Shown: positions 24,107 to 36,437 of the stretch, in pieces
How the letters are laid out: every line of letters begins with the position of its first letter
Numbering within the stretch: position 1 is the first letter of the stretch
NCBI GenBank assembly: GCA_001969505.1
Contig: LSSK01000071.1
Location: 1 to 64,000 of the forward strand
DNA from: Zancudomyces culisetae
Taxonomy: Eukaryota > Kickxellomycota > Harpellomycetes > Harpellales > Legeriomycetaceae
Direction: 5' to 3'
DNA length: 64,000 bases
The notes under the pieces: model-generated
Database searches by the model: none
Seen by the model: only the letters and a program-made list of their open reading frames with translations
What the model was told of the DNA's origin: nothing
Program-made: the position numbers and the translations under genes

Positions 24107-27100
24107 CATTTATAATTATTAATATTGCGGAACGTACAGGTGGAAAGTGAATTAAAAAGTAGTCAAGTAGGTGGAAATCACCACAAAGTGAAGGTTAAAG
24201 TGCTAATGAGTGTATATTAAAAGGGGGATCTGATTATTATTTTTTTTGTTTCCTATTTTGATTTTTTGGGAGGGGATGGGGTTAATATTGGTGCTGATAT
24301 ATTTACTGCTTTTATTGTAATTGTTTTTTTTTAAAGGTCAAAATCCTGAAGTTGAGATTTAGTTTGGGAAATTGTAATTGGGTATAAATTTTATTTTGAT
24401 TAACTTGATTTACAAACTGTGAAATTTGCGATTACATAAAAGTGAGGCTTATAACAATGGCTAAGATGGAAGAGGGGAGTGCGAAGGGAGGAGGTTTTGG
24501 GGGGAGGGCTACTGTCTATACATGCATACATACACATACACATACACATGCAAAGTATAAAAAACATAAACAAAACAAAACAAAACAAAGCTTGTATGTG
24601 TTAAGGCAAGATATGGTGAGTGTATAACAAGAGGCGTTGCATTCCTCGTTATCTTTTTCAGAAATGAGTAAAAGATATGTAGTATGTAAACAATTTTGCT
24701 TTGCATTTTAAGCTATATAATGAAACATTAAACGAGCAAGCGTGTAAGAGACAGTCGATATATGAATAAAGAAAGAGTGAAAGAGTGGGGGGGTGATGAT
24801 GCAGGGGTGAGTATATGGGCAGTTTTATAAGCTAAAGAACTTTAGTATTTAGATTAAATGTGATCTAGATCTTTGCTCTTTTTTAGATAAGCTACGAGAT
24901 AGAAAATGTAAATTAAGAAGAAAAGAGAATATTATTATTGATTGGTAAAGGTCAGTTTGTTTGTTTTTCTTTTCTTTTCAATGTACTTGAATCTGATTTA
25001 AGGTGTACAGCGTTGGTACGTTTTTTGAATTTAAAAGTGAAAAAAAAAGAGAAAATTAAGATAGTAGCCTGTTAATCAAAGTAAAAGGATGAAAAACCAC
25101 ATATTTAAAAAATGTTGCGCTGAATGGTATCAGTAATGTAATAGTGGGATAAGTATGGAAATGTTGGTGGAATGATGAGGTCAGTGTCCGTATACTTTGC
25201 AAATGTCGGTAGGCTAAGAAATGGCCTTAAATAAGCAAGCAAGCAATAGTAAAGATAAAGTGTACAAATGGGCTAAAGTATGTGCATATGAATGTATGAT
25301 AGGATTGCATACGACATTTTGCAACAATTTTTTTTATTTTTTCGTGGTGGCAAGGTCTACTTGTAAATAGAGGATGATTGGGTTTAGAATTTAGAAAGAA
25401 TAGTAGATAGGATATGTATAAGTGTGGGCGTGTGTATTTGGGCGTATATGTCTAAAATTTTAGGATAAGGATGGTGATGAATGAGCCAGAGATATTCTGG
25501 ATTTGTGGAAAAAACGCACAATGCTTGAGAAAATCTTACATCATAGTTGACATGGGGACTTACGAGGAGTTGTTAATCTTTGAGAATGTGTAGAAAATCG
25601 AGTGGGAACTATAGGAAAAATGAGTACAGGACATTTTCATTTATGGCGGCAATGCATTTGTTGTTGTATAATGTTGTATTTGATTGTTCTTTGGCGTGAT
25701 GAATTGTTGTGTTTTATGGCAGATGGTGGATTATGTAAAACAAATTATTTGGTACAGTGATAGTTAATCTTTGGAAGATACACGAGGGGGTATCTGGTAG
25801 TATTATAGGAAATTGAGGGGCAAAATTGGGAATAGTGGTATTTTTTTTATTAATCGAAAAATATTTTATGTAAAAAAAAAGAAAAAAAAAACAAAAGGTG
25901 AAAAAAGAAAGATATGTTTTAAATCAAGGAAGTAAAAAAAATGCTGGTGAACATTGAAGTATAGCGAATCCTTCTATTTTATTAATTTTTTTCATGCTTT
26001 GAGGTGAGGAAAATCCTGTGTAGTATTTTCGCAGGTGGGTTGTGAAGAACAATGAGTATGTAAGGGAAGTGGGAAAAGTGGATAAGGAAAATGAAGAGGT
26101 AAAAAGAAAAGGACATTCTCAGTTAGAGATCATCGTTGTGATGCGTCTTTTTAATATCTAGAGGTGTATGAGGAAGGAGAAGATAGAGGGAGAGTATTAG
26201 GAATGCAAGTTTTATGTACCAATGTTTCAATTTTCAGAGGTTCACAACGATGTACATGTTTGCTTGATTGAGTTTTGGTTCTTTTTTGTTATATGTTTTT
26301 TTTTTTTGGTGGTTGTAAGTGTTATGGGCGGAAAAGGAAAATTAATGAGAATATTGGGGATTGGTGCAGGATTTTGTAAAAAAAAATAAAAATAATAATA
26401 ACAATTATTATAATAATAATAATAATAAAAAAGAAAAATTATATTGCAAAATAATTTGGCCAAGTTAAACAAATAATGTTTTTTTTTAATGCGGCAAAAA
26501 AACAAAAAAAATTTAGAAAAATGTGATCATTTTTGCGAGTCTAGATAGCAAAAGCAAGTATAGAGTTGAAAATGAAAGGGGGGAGAGGGGAGAAGACTGA
26601 TGTGTTATTGAGGGTATTGTTTGAAATCAGTAAATAAAGTAAAGGGTAAAAAAAGAAGAGAATAGAGGATAAATTATATATATGAGTGAATAAATACCGG
26701 TTGAAACGTAGAATTTTGAAAATTTTCAAAGACAAAAGCAAAAAAAAAAACATAGAGCAAGAGTTTAATTTAATTTTGGTAATAAAGATTAGAAATAGCA
26801 AACATAGTAATTAAGGCTATAATATTACCAAATAGAAGGCAAGGTAGAAAAAAAAAAGAGCAATCGAAATTCAATTGCAACTGAAAAGAGGTAGATTGAT
26901 TGACATATCGGGATTGGGGGAGGAGGAAAAGAAATAAAAAGAAAAGGTAACATAGCACTGAATGATATTTGTAAATACAAAGGAATTTTGGAAATGGTTT
27001 GTTGATAATTTGTGTAAATTTTGTTGAGGGTTTTTTTTATTATTCAGAGGTGGATTTAAAACGATTTTAAATGTTTGGTGTTTAAAAAAGCGTTTAATTG

Positions 27101-28058
27101 TTTACCAAAAGACAGGAGAGAGTGGATTAAAGAGAAAGGAGTGGTGAAATAGTACAAATACTACAATACAATACAATACAACACTCACAATATAATATAA
27201 TATAATACAAAACAAAAAAAAAATCAAAACAGAAAAAAAAAGACAGGTCATAAGAAGAGAATAAATGAATAAAAAAATTAGGTAGTAAGCAATAGAGCGA
27301 GAAAGCATAGAAGGTACAAGGGTAGAAATAGAGCGATACAGGCAAGTGTAAGGAAAAAAAAAGTTTATAATTTGGAATATAGGAGAGGTAGTAATTGAGA
27401 GTGATTGAGACGTATATTATGTTGAGGGGAGGAGGAGGAGGAGGAGGGGGGGAGGTTAAAATAGTTTTGGTATTGTTGACAAAGCAAAACAAAGCAAAAA
27501 GAGAGATTGGATGAGTGAAAAGTAAAATTTGAAGGAAAGAGTAACAGAGAAACAGTAAAAAAAAAAAGTAAACAAATACTGATAAAAGATAATAAAAAAA
27601 TAGATAGCATTAGAGTTCAGAATACACAAGGGCTTTATTTTGTTTTTGTTTTTGTTTTTTCAAGAAGGAAAAAGGAAAAAGAGCAAAAAAAAAAAAAGGC
27701 CGGGAAAAAGGGATACAACCAAGGCGATATAGAGAAGAAGGAAAAAGAGAGGGAAAGGAAGAATCGGAGTTTTTTTTTTGTTTGAATTTCCAAAGGGTAC
27801 AAAGAAAAGACAAAGTAAAGCAAAACAACAAAGGCAAATCAAGAGTGCATACAAGGCATAATACAAGGTGCATTTTTTTTTACTTAGAATATCAAGGCAA
27901 TAGCAACAGCAACGACAACAGCAAAAGAAAGAGAAGAGAAGGGTATTACAAAGTGAGGCAAAAAGAGAGAGAAAGAGACAGTGAAAAAAAAAGGGAATAG
28001 ATGAACTTGTAAAATAGTCAAATAGAAGAGACAAAGAATAGAAGAAATAAAGCGAAAC

Positions 28059-31000
28059 ATGATGAATTATATAGAAGAGATGAGTAGGGCAGGAAGTAGT
28101 AATGGAGGAGGTAATGGTAATGGTAATGGGGCAGGAGGAGGAGGTGGTGGAAGTGGAGGAGGAGGAGGAGGAGGAGGAGGAATGGGAGTAGGGGTTGGAA
28201 TGGGGGGAGGGATGATGCGGGAGAATGGAGAAGGGATTTTAGAGGGAGGAATATTTGGAAATGAGTGGGAGTTGGAAGCAGCGGGACTGAGTATGGGAGG
28301 AGAAGGGGGAAGAGCAAGGAAGCGACGAATGACAATGAGCGAGACGAATCAAATAGGAGTAGAGCTTATGGGGGGATTAATGGGAGATTCAGCGCTTCCG
28401 ATAGTATATGGAGGAGGAGGAGGAGGAGGTGGAGGAGAGGGACAAGGAGGGGAGAATCGAGTAGAGGGGAATGAAATAGGAATTAATGAATGGCGAGGAT
28501 TTATAAATGGAGAAGGGGGGATGGGATTTGATGCGAATAGAGGATTGATGGCGGAGTTGGATATGAGTATGGCGCGAATCTTGGAAAAGGCACAATTTGG
28601 GGGGATGGAGATGCAGAATTCAAAGGGAAATGAGGGAGGAGACGGGTATTTAAAGTATGAAGTATCACCAAGAATGGGGGGAGGAGGAATGCTTAATAGT
28701 ATGGGAGGAGTGGGAGGAATGGGAGGAGGAGCAGGGTTGAACTTTAACGAGTTGGTGGGGAGAGACGTATTAGATTTTAGGAGAATGGATGGGAACGAAA
28801 GCAAGAATAGTACATTGGTGGAGGAGCAATTCAAGTATAGATTAGCAGGAACAGGGACAGGGACAGGAGCAGGAGCAGGAGCAGGAACAGGTACAGGAAC
28901 AGGAATGGGGATGGGGACAGGTATGGGGATGGGGATGGGTATGGGAATGGATATGAACATGAATATGAATATGAACATGGGGATGGGAATGGGAATGGGA
29001 ATGGGAATGGGGATGGGGAGAGAGAGGGAAGGATTTTCAGCGTTTCCAAAGTTACCAGATAGAGAAGACCTTTTAGACATTACAGAGGGAGGCAGAGGGG
29101 GAAGTGGAGGAGGAGTATTGGGACTTAATGGGGAATCGTTGGAGATGTTGTTGAGAATAGGAGAGAGCAAGGAAGGGATAAAGGGGAAAAGAAAGAATAT
29201 AGAAAAGGTGATGATGGGAGAGGAACAAGACAACATACAAAACCAATCAAGACAAGGGTCATCAGTGAGTGTGAATAGTTGGAACGATAATAAAGAGGAA
29301 GAAAGGGAAGGAAGAGAGAGAGGTGGAGGAAAAGAAAAGGGTAGAGAGGTGGAAAAAGGAAAAGAGAAAGAGGTGGTGGTGAAGGAGGAAGGGGAGGAGG
29401 GAGTGGCAGGNNNNNNNNNNNNNNNNNNNNNNNNNNNNNNNNNNNNNNNNNNNNNNNNNNNNNNNNNNNNNNNNNNNNNNNNNNNNNNNNNNNNNNNNNN
29501 NNNNNNNNNNNNNNNNNNNNNNNNNNNNNNNNNNNNNNNNNNNNNNNNNNNNNNNNNNNNNNNNNNNNNNNNNNNNNNNNNNNNNNNNNNNNNNNNNNNN
29601 NNNNNNNNNNNNNNNNNNNNNNNNNNNNNNNNNNNNNNNNNNNNNNNNNNNNNNNNNNNNNNNNNNNNNNNNNNNNNNNNNNNNNNNNNNNNNNNNNNNN
29701 NNNNNNNNNNNNNNNNNNNNNNNNNNNNNNNNNNNNNNNNNNNNNNNNNNNNNNNNNNNNNNNNNNNNNNNNNNNNNNNNNNNNNNNNNNNNNNNNNNNN
29801 NNNNNNNNNNNNNNNNNNNNNNNNNNNNNNNNNNNNNNNNNNNNNNNNNNNNNNNNNNNNNNNNNAGGAGCAGGAGCAGGAACAGGGACGGGGGCGGAGA
29901 AGAGTGTGGAGAAGAGTGTGGAGAAGGGGATGGAGGGGATGGCGAAGGGATTTGGGTTTGGGAATGTGGAGGAGATGGAGGGACAAAAGATGATGATGAT
30001 ATTTACGGCGAAGGTGGCGCAAAAGTCGTATGGAACAGAGAAGCGGTTTTTGTGTCCACCACCAGTGGTGATGTTTTTTGGAGACAGCAACAGTTACATA
30101 GGGCGAGAGTTGGTTAAGGGAGGAGGACAGATGGTGGGGATGGAGGAAGTGAAGAAGGCGATGCCGTTGGTGACGGTGGGGATTACAGGAATGGATAATG
30201 GAGGAACAGCGGATGTGACGTATAACCAAGGGAATTTGAATCAGATTAACTATTCGGGAAGCAACAGTGCAGGATTAGTGAGTAATTTAAATACATCGAG
30301 CGCACGACATAATGCACAGCTGGAATGGTTGGTAGAATCAAATGTAATAGACATGAAAAACATTACACAGCAAGGACAGGGACAAGGACAGGGACATGGG
30401 CATGGACAAGGACAAGGACATGGACAAGTAAAAGGAATGATGATAGGAGGAGGAATGGGAGATGGAATGGGAAAAGTGGAGGGGATAGAGCGGTTAGCGG
30501 GACGGTGTGTAGCAAAACATTTGTATATAAACGACAATGACGATAAAAACAAAAAGGTCAATGTGAGTGTGAAGTTGCTAGATGCAGAGACACGGGAGGT
30601 GAAGGCAGAGTTTTACAGCAAGCCAATCAAAGTGATTAGTAAGCCATCAAAGAAGCGGCAGAGTGTGCGAAATGTAGATTTATGTATTCATCACGGATCT
30701 GTAATCTCGTTGTTTAACCGGTTGCGGTCGCAGACGGTCAGTACAAAGTACTTGGGGGTGAATCAGTCGATGGTAGCAGGAGGAAAAGTGCCGAGCTGGT
30801 GCAGTGGCAATGGCAATGGCAGTAACAACAACAACAACAGCAATCCTAATGATAAAAGTGTAGGCGACAACAGTTCCAGTCCGTGTTTTGTAGCAAGATC
30901 TTCGGTGTGGGATTTGTTTATTATTTGGTTAGTTGATCCATACGTAATGAACAGTAACAATCTAGCTTACGATGAAGTACGAGTTCCTGGGTATCCACCA

Positions 31001-32395
31001 CCTCCTGTAGTTGCCCTTAACCCAAAAGTACCGCCAAACTTTAATTTTGCAAACACTGTCGGAGGAGAGGGCGGAAAGAAAGGAATAGGTGCACCTATTG
31101 CTATCCACTACAACCAACCAGTAGTGCTACAGTGCTTATCTACCGGAATGGTCAGTCCTATTTTGATTCTGCGGAAAGTCGAGCGCACCAGTAATGCAAC
31201 CGGCTCATACTACAGCAACGGAATGCATTGTGTCGCGGTTGGCGATCCAGTCAGCCAACTACACAAAGTGGCGTTTGAATTACACCAACCACATCATTTG
31301 GTTCCGAACTACAAAGCTGCTGATTCTCTTAATCGGAATATGGCTATTCCCTCCAAGGAATCTGGCTATCCTGGAACCTATCTATCCTGCATTGGTGATA
31401 TTGTTGGTCTTCAACGCTCCATTAGTGGCAAACACTTTACTCAATCCAGCGCCAACCATATTCCTTACCTCTTCAACCGTCCTTCCTCTTCTTCCTTTGA
31501 TCTTCTTGATCAGCAACCTTACATGTTACCTTCTCGCTCCTCTACCTCTACTCCCATTCCTCTTGATATGTACTCGCAACTACACAACATCAAAGGTGGT
31601 CAAAAGCGCCGCACCATGGATCAAATGGATTCCTTCCCTGCCCGCCGCCGTGCAAATACCACCATTGATTTGCCTGTCTCTAACTTTGCTCTACTTAAAT
31701 CCACTCAACCAAACCATTTCCATTGGTGTGAAGACGTTGGTGACTCGGCTGTTTGGACTATTGTTGGTACTGATTGTGCCACCTATCGTTTCAATTACCC
31801 AAATGAACCTTCTTTGCCTTCCTCTTCCTCTTCTTCTTTATCTACTTTTGGCGGCATGGTTTGTAATCCCTCTCTTTCTTCTTTCAGCATCAACTCTAAC
31901 ACAAACACCAACACCAACACTAACACTAACACCAACACCAACTCTAATTCCAACACAAACATAAGCACAAACATAAACTCTAATTCCAACAACAATCCAA
32001 ATCTACTTCTCAATCCTTCTCTTTCTGCTCCTATTCCTTCCATTTCCAACATTCATATCTCTCCACCAAAGCGTTCTCGTACTCTTTCTTTAGCTTCTTC
32101 TCTCGTCAACCTGGATCTCTTTGATAAACCCTCCGATTTCAGCTCTCGTGCTTCCCTTAACATTTCTGGTTGTAATTTTACTCCCTCTATAAAACTTTTA
32201 TTCAATGGTATTCCTCCTGTATATTTTGAGTACAAGTCTCCTGATTCTCTATTTTGTCTGGCTCCTCTATACAAGGATTTTACCAATATTCAAATCAATC
32301 CAAATAATGGGAACTTTGAAGTTCCTATCCATCTTATTGATACTTCAACTGGTCAAATTTTCAATACCTCTTTTAATTACACTGTAACTAATTAA
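28059..32395 (+). CDS. CSL-family transcription factor (CBF1/Su(H)/LAG-1), with assembly gap
   Basis: DNA-binding factor of the CSL family (fungal relatives: S. pombe Cbf11 and Cbf12). The N-terminal part (28059-29410) is low complexity: Gly-rich, then GT/GA and GM/NM repeats. After the gap comes the Rel-like N domain (VAQKSYGTEKRFLCPPP). A GQ/GH repeat follows at 30368-30429. The beta-trefoil DNA-binding domain has GSVISLFNRLRSQTVSTKYL and WDLFIIWLVD, with an Asn/Ser-rich insert between them. The C-terminal immunoglobulin-like domain follows after an NTNT repeat. A run of 455 N (29411-29865) lies in the repeat. The frames on either side differ, but both read the same Gly/Ala/Thr repeat style, so the gap length is probably only an estimate. 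Fungi have no Notch, so this acts without that pathway. Confidence 0.87.
29411..29865. other. Assembly gap (455 N)
   Basis: Unknown bases inside the low-complexity part of the CSL gene, flanked by GGA/GCA-type repeats. Probably a collapsed or unsequenced repeat. Confidence 0.99.
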
Positions 32396-32641
32396 TCTGT
32401 TTTATTTATTTATTATTATTATTTATTTTAACCATATTATTTTTATTTTTATTTTTATATTTCAATTATCCCTTTCATCTCATTTATTTATTATTTACTT
32501 GATAATAAATACGTGTTTATTTTTTTTATTTTATATATTTTTATTTATTACTTTTTTTCTTTGATTTTTTGGTATTTTTTTTGTTTTAAGAAATTCAAAT
32601 TCTTACAAAAAAAACAAAAAAACAAAAAACAAAAAACAAAA

Positions 32642-34555
32642 ATGAATACTCAAGAAAAGGAGCAGTATTTAAGACTGCAGTTAGAAAAGGCGAGAAAGAA
32701 TGCTCCTGTTAATACTCTTGACGACAATATTCACAATCCTGAATTAGAACGCGAAAGGGATTATAACAGAGATCGAGGCGGTGATAGGGGAGGAGACAGA
32801 GAAAGAGGACGCGATAGAGAAAGAGAAAGAGAAAGAGATAGAGATCAAGATCGAGAAAGAGACCGAGACCGAGACCGAGATAGGGATAGAGATAGAGAAA
32901 GAGAAAGAGAAAGAGAAAGAGAAAGAAACAGGGATAGAGATCGTGATCGAGATCGTGATAGAGGACGCGAAAGAGATAGGGATCGTGATCGAGATAGAGA
33001 TAGAGACAGAGACAGAGAAAGAGAAAGAAATTCAAGTAGAGACAGAAGATCAAGAAGAAAAAGACATTCTCTTTCCCGCTCGCGTTCGCGTTCGCGTTCA
33101 CATTCCCGTTCACGTTCCAAACGACAAGCAAAAGCGGTAGTTCCGCTTCATCTACGCGAGCCAAAGCTAAATCTCTGGGATTTAGCACCGCCAGGCTTTG
33201 AAAATCTATCAGCGTTTGAGGCTAAAAAGGCCGGATTATTTCCGCCACCTGGACAATCATTGGGTTCGAGAAATGTGGCTTCCTTTAATCCTTCGGTATT
33301 ACAAGAAAGCAAATCGCCTTCAGAAATACAAGATCCCGAGGCCAAAAAGAAGGCCGAGGAATTGGTTGCCAAGCAACAGAGGCGGCTTTATGTAGGAAAC
33401 ATTCCATATGGAGTAAATGAAGATGCGATAGCTGCGTTTTTCAACGAGCAAATGGAAAATCGGGGCTTTGCACCTGCCTTTTCGGTAATGTCGGTACAAA
33501 TCAACAATGACAAGAACTATGCCTTTGTGGAATTCCGCAGCCCCGAACAAGCTACTTTGGGAATGGGTTTGGATGGTGTTCAGTTTTTGGCTTGTGGCCT
33601 TAAAGTCAGACGACCTAAGGATTATGTTGCACCAGCTGGACAACCACCAGATGTCCGACCGTTTCGTGGAGGTATTGGTGGAGCTGGAGGTGGAGGTGGT
33701 GCGGGAGGAAGTGGAGGGAATATTGGTGTATTAGGATTACCAACAATAGTGGGTGAAACGCCTTTTAAAATCTATGTAGGAAACCTGCCTACCTACTTGG
33801 ACGATCATGATGTAGCCGAGCTATTACAGACTTTTGGGCCATTAAAAGCATTTTGTTTGGTCCGTGATGTAGCTACTGGTGTATCTCGAGGCTTTGCCTT
33901 TTGTGAATATGTTGATACTAGTATTACCGATGTAGCTTGCCAAGGTCTCAACAATATGGAATTGGGTGATTGTAGAATCATTGTTCAAAGGGCTAGTGTA
34001 GGTTCAAGATCCTCTACCAATCCTCTTGGTGGTGGCATTGGTGGTGGAATTGGTGGTGGTGGTGGTGGTTCTTCTTCAGCACATTTATTGGCACTGCAAC
34101 AAGCTGGAATCATGCCTGTCAATATGCCTGAATCATTACTGGCTCCTGCGGTAAGTGGTACTGCTGCCCGCAAATCACGTGTATTGCAACTACTGAACAT
34201 GGTTAGCCATGAGGAATTGTTGGATGATGAGGAGTATTTGGATATTTTACAAGATGTTCGTGATGAATGTAGTAAATTTGGTGTTGTACAAGATATAAAA
34301 ATTCCAAGACCAAAAAAGAAAAGCAACAACAACAACAACAATATCAACAATATCAATAATAATACCAATAATAATAATATTGAAGGAGGAGAACAAGGAG
34401 GAGAAAATAAGGGAGTAGGCAAGATTTTTGTGTGTTTTAGGGATATTTCCGATGCTTCAGTAGCACTTACAGCGCTTGCTGGACGGAAATTTGCGGATCG
34501 TACTGTAGTAGCTACATATTTGAGTGAAGAAGATTTTGATAATGAAAACTTTTAA
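32642..34555 (+). CDS. U2AF large subunit (U2AF65/Prp2-like splicing factor)
   Basis: Binds the polypyrimidine tract and recruits U2 snRNP to the 3' splice site. Single exon, 637 residues. The open frame extends upstream, but the ATG at 32642 begins the recognisable protein. Order: a long RS-like domain of RD/RE dipeptides (residues about 38-160) ending in SRSRSRSRSHSRSRS; the linker LWDLAPPGFE; RRM1 (RRLYVGNIPYG, NYAFVEFRSPEQAT); a Gly-rich spacer; RRM2 (FKIYVGNLPTYL, SRGFAFCEYVD); a Gly/Ser linker; and a C-terminal UHM-type RRM3 with an Asn-rich insert (VLQLLNMV, KIFVCFRDISDAS, RKFADRTVVATYL). Such UHM endings bind SF1. The RS domain is longer than in human U2AF65. It lies 246 bases after the CSL stop. 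Confidence 0.95.
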   Translation: MNTQEKEQYLRLQLEKARKNAPVNTLDDNIHNPELERERDYNRDRGGDRGGDRERGRDRERERERDRDQDRERDRDRDRDRDRDRERERERERERNRDRDRDRDRDRGRERDRDRDRDRDRDRDRERERNSSRDRRSRRKRHSLSRSRSRSRSHSRSRSKRQAKAVVPLHLREPKLNLWDLAPPGFENLSAFEAKKAGLFPPPGQSLGSRNVASFNPSVLQESKSPSEIQDPEAKKKAEELVAKQQRRLYVGNIPYGVNEDAIAAFFNEQMENRGFAPAFSVMSVQINNDKNYAFVEFRSPEQATLGMGLDGVQFLACGLKVRRPKDYVAPAGQPPDVRPFRGGIGGAGGGGGAGGSGGNIGVLGLPTIVGETPFKIYVGNLPTYLDDHDVAELLQTFGPLKAFCLVRDVATGVSRGFAFCEYVDTSITDVACQGLNNMELGDCRIIVQRASVGSRSSTNPLGGGIGGGIGGGGGGSSSAHLLALQQAGIMPVNMPESLLAPAVSGTAARKSRVLQLLNMVSHEELLDDEEYLDILQDVRDECSKFGVVQDIKIPRPKKKSNNNNNNINNINNNTNNNNIEGGEQGGENKGVGKIFVCFRDISDASVALTALAGRKFADRTVVATYLSEEDFDNENF

Positions 34556-35162
34556 CTCTTTTCCGCTTACCCCCATCCCCTCCATCCCTCCATCCCCCCT
34601 CCCTATCCCACCACTATTCTACATTTATACGATTACATATTTATATTTATATGTATATATATATATATATTATTAATTATTTTTTTTTCTTTCTACAGTT
34701 TAATTTTATTTTTGAAACATTAAAATAAATAAATAAATTTAATCTATCTTTTTATTTTTCTTTTTCTTTTTCTGCTTTTTCTGTGAATGAAAAATTTCAT
34801 TTACAATCTTGATAAAACATCAAAGTAAAAAAAAAATAGAAAAATTGATAGGTAAAAAAAAAACAAAATTCATTCTCCCCCTTCCCTTGCCTGCTACTTG
34901 CCTCCCCTTTTTTCCCTTCTCTCACGTTCATCCTCCTATTTCACCCTTTTCCAATCTTCAATTCCCCCCCCCCTGCTTAAAAATCCGTTCATTTTTTTGG
35001 ATTTTATTTTTTTTTGTTATGTTGCCTTTTATAACTTTAATCTAACAACATTTATTTTTGTTAATTGTTCTTAAATATTATATATCTTTTAAAAGAAAAA
35101 AAATTTTTAAAATCACATTTTATAAATTTATTAAAATAAAAGAAGGATAAACTAAAGAAGCC
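34556..35162. other. Intergenic, ATP synthase b promoter side
   Basis: Pyrimidine-rich 3' region of the U2AF gene, an (AT)n run at about 34650-34670, then AT-rich sequence up to the ATP synthase b start. No exon seen. Confidence 0.55.
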
Positions 35163-36290
35163 ATGGCATTCAGACAATTACTAGGTGGATCAAAGGCTCT
35201 AGGTAACACTTTTTTTAAACTTTTCTTTCTTTACTTTTCTTTATCACTTGAACATTTTACTTGATGTATATTAATCCCTCAAGTTTCCTCGAGATTTTTA
35301 AATGTAAATGTTTTGATTTTAATTATATTATATTTTTTATAATTGATTAGTGAGTACTCATTCTCTTGCCCTCAATGCTACCAAAACTTTTGCTCCAAAA
35401 GTGACTGCTCAAGCTCTTTCAAGGTATGTAAAAACATTTTTTCACAATTTACAAATTCACAATTCATACTTTGTATTATACATTGTATAATTCTTTGATT
35501 ATTTCAAATTCTATATTTGATTTAGATCTTTTTCTACTTCAAACCAAGTATCCAAGAGCAGTGGTAAGCATAGCCAACATTACAAAGAATGAATTAAAAT
35601 CAAATAAAATAAATCGACTTTTATGATTATTTACAATCCAATTATTGCAAATTGTCAAAAGTTTTTAACGTTCTTTACTGGTTTACTTTTAAACTTTTTA
35701 TAGAAGAAAAAGCTACCAGCATCATTGCATCATTGCCTGGAGATAGCATGGTTACCAAGACCGGATACATTGCTGCCGCAACCGGTTTGACAGCATTGTT
35801 GATCAGCAAGGAGATTTACGTTTTTAACGAAGAAACAGTAATTCTTGCTGCATTTGCAAGTTTGGTAACTCTGCTATATACCAAGGTTAGGGAGCCAATG
35901 AAGCAGTGGGGTAATGAATACCGCGAAACTCTACGAGACACTATGAATTCGGCACGACAACAACATTTGGAATTGGTAGATTCCAAGATTTCCTCCCTGT
36001 CCCAGCTTTCCAACATCAACGCTGTCAACAGTGACCTCTTTGCTCTTAGTAAAGAAATCGTCAAGATGGAGGCTGAAATCTTTGAAAAACAACAGGAAAT
36101 TGCCTTTATCAACGAAGTTAAGGCTGTCTTGGACTCCCATGTCCGTTACGAACGCAGTGTTCGTGAGAGCGAACAAAAACAAGTCGCTGAAAAGATCGTC
36201 ACCAATATTAGAGGACTCCTTAAGAATCCTAAATTCCAACAAGACTTGGTTCAAGAATGCTTGGCTGATCTTAAAGCCAAGCGTCAATAA
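35163..36290 (+). CDS. ATP4: Mitochondrial ATP synthase subunit b (Atp4), four exons
   Basis: Stator-stalk subunit b of F1Fo ATP synthase in the inner mitochondrial membrane. Exons 35163-35202, 35351-35423, 35526-35563 and 35704-36290 join in phase to 245 residues. The N-terminus is a basic presequence ending in RSFSTS, a common processing context. Then come EKATSIIASLPGDSMVTKTG and two hydrophobic spans (about residues 75-115), followed by the long charged helical stalk (REPMKQWGNEYRETLRDTMN onward). The length matches Atp4 precursors. The three small first exons are typical of nuclear genes for mitochondrial proteins. Confidence 0.92.
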
Positions 36291-36437
36291 AGAACATTAA
36301 TCCTCTCTCATTTTTTCTTTCCCTTTTTTTCTCTTTTTCTCTCATTTTTTATTTATTTATGATTTACTAAATAAATAAATAAATAAAAAGACTATTAATA
36401 CCTAACAATCTACCTATAACGAAAAATCTACAACATG

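Larger units (their letters stand above)
20646..28058. other. Long non-coding block with strong G-over-C skew
   Basis: About 7.4 kb without a recognisable gene. From about 21200 onward the plus strand is rich in A, G and T but nearly lacks C, becoming almost purely purine by 27500-28058. Contains several microsatellites. It leads directly into the CSL gene, so part may be its promoter and a long leader. Minus-strand open frames here (for example 26242-28335) encode Phe/Leu/Ser/Tyr-rich low-complexity strings and are composition artefacts. Confidence 0.55.

Noticed and set aside
23910-24122. Poly-Tyr open frame
   Set aside because: It is the translation of an (ATT)n microsatellite.
26242-28335. 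Many overlapping minus-strand open frames rich in Phe, Leu, Ser and Tyr
   Set aside because: They are opposite purine-rich repeats, share no codon structure, and have no recognisable domain.
28349-30229. Large minus-strand Pro/Ser-rich open frame across the N gap
   Set aside because: Antisense shadow of the Gly-rich CSL N-terminus; the open length is inflated by N bases.
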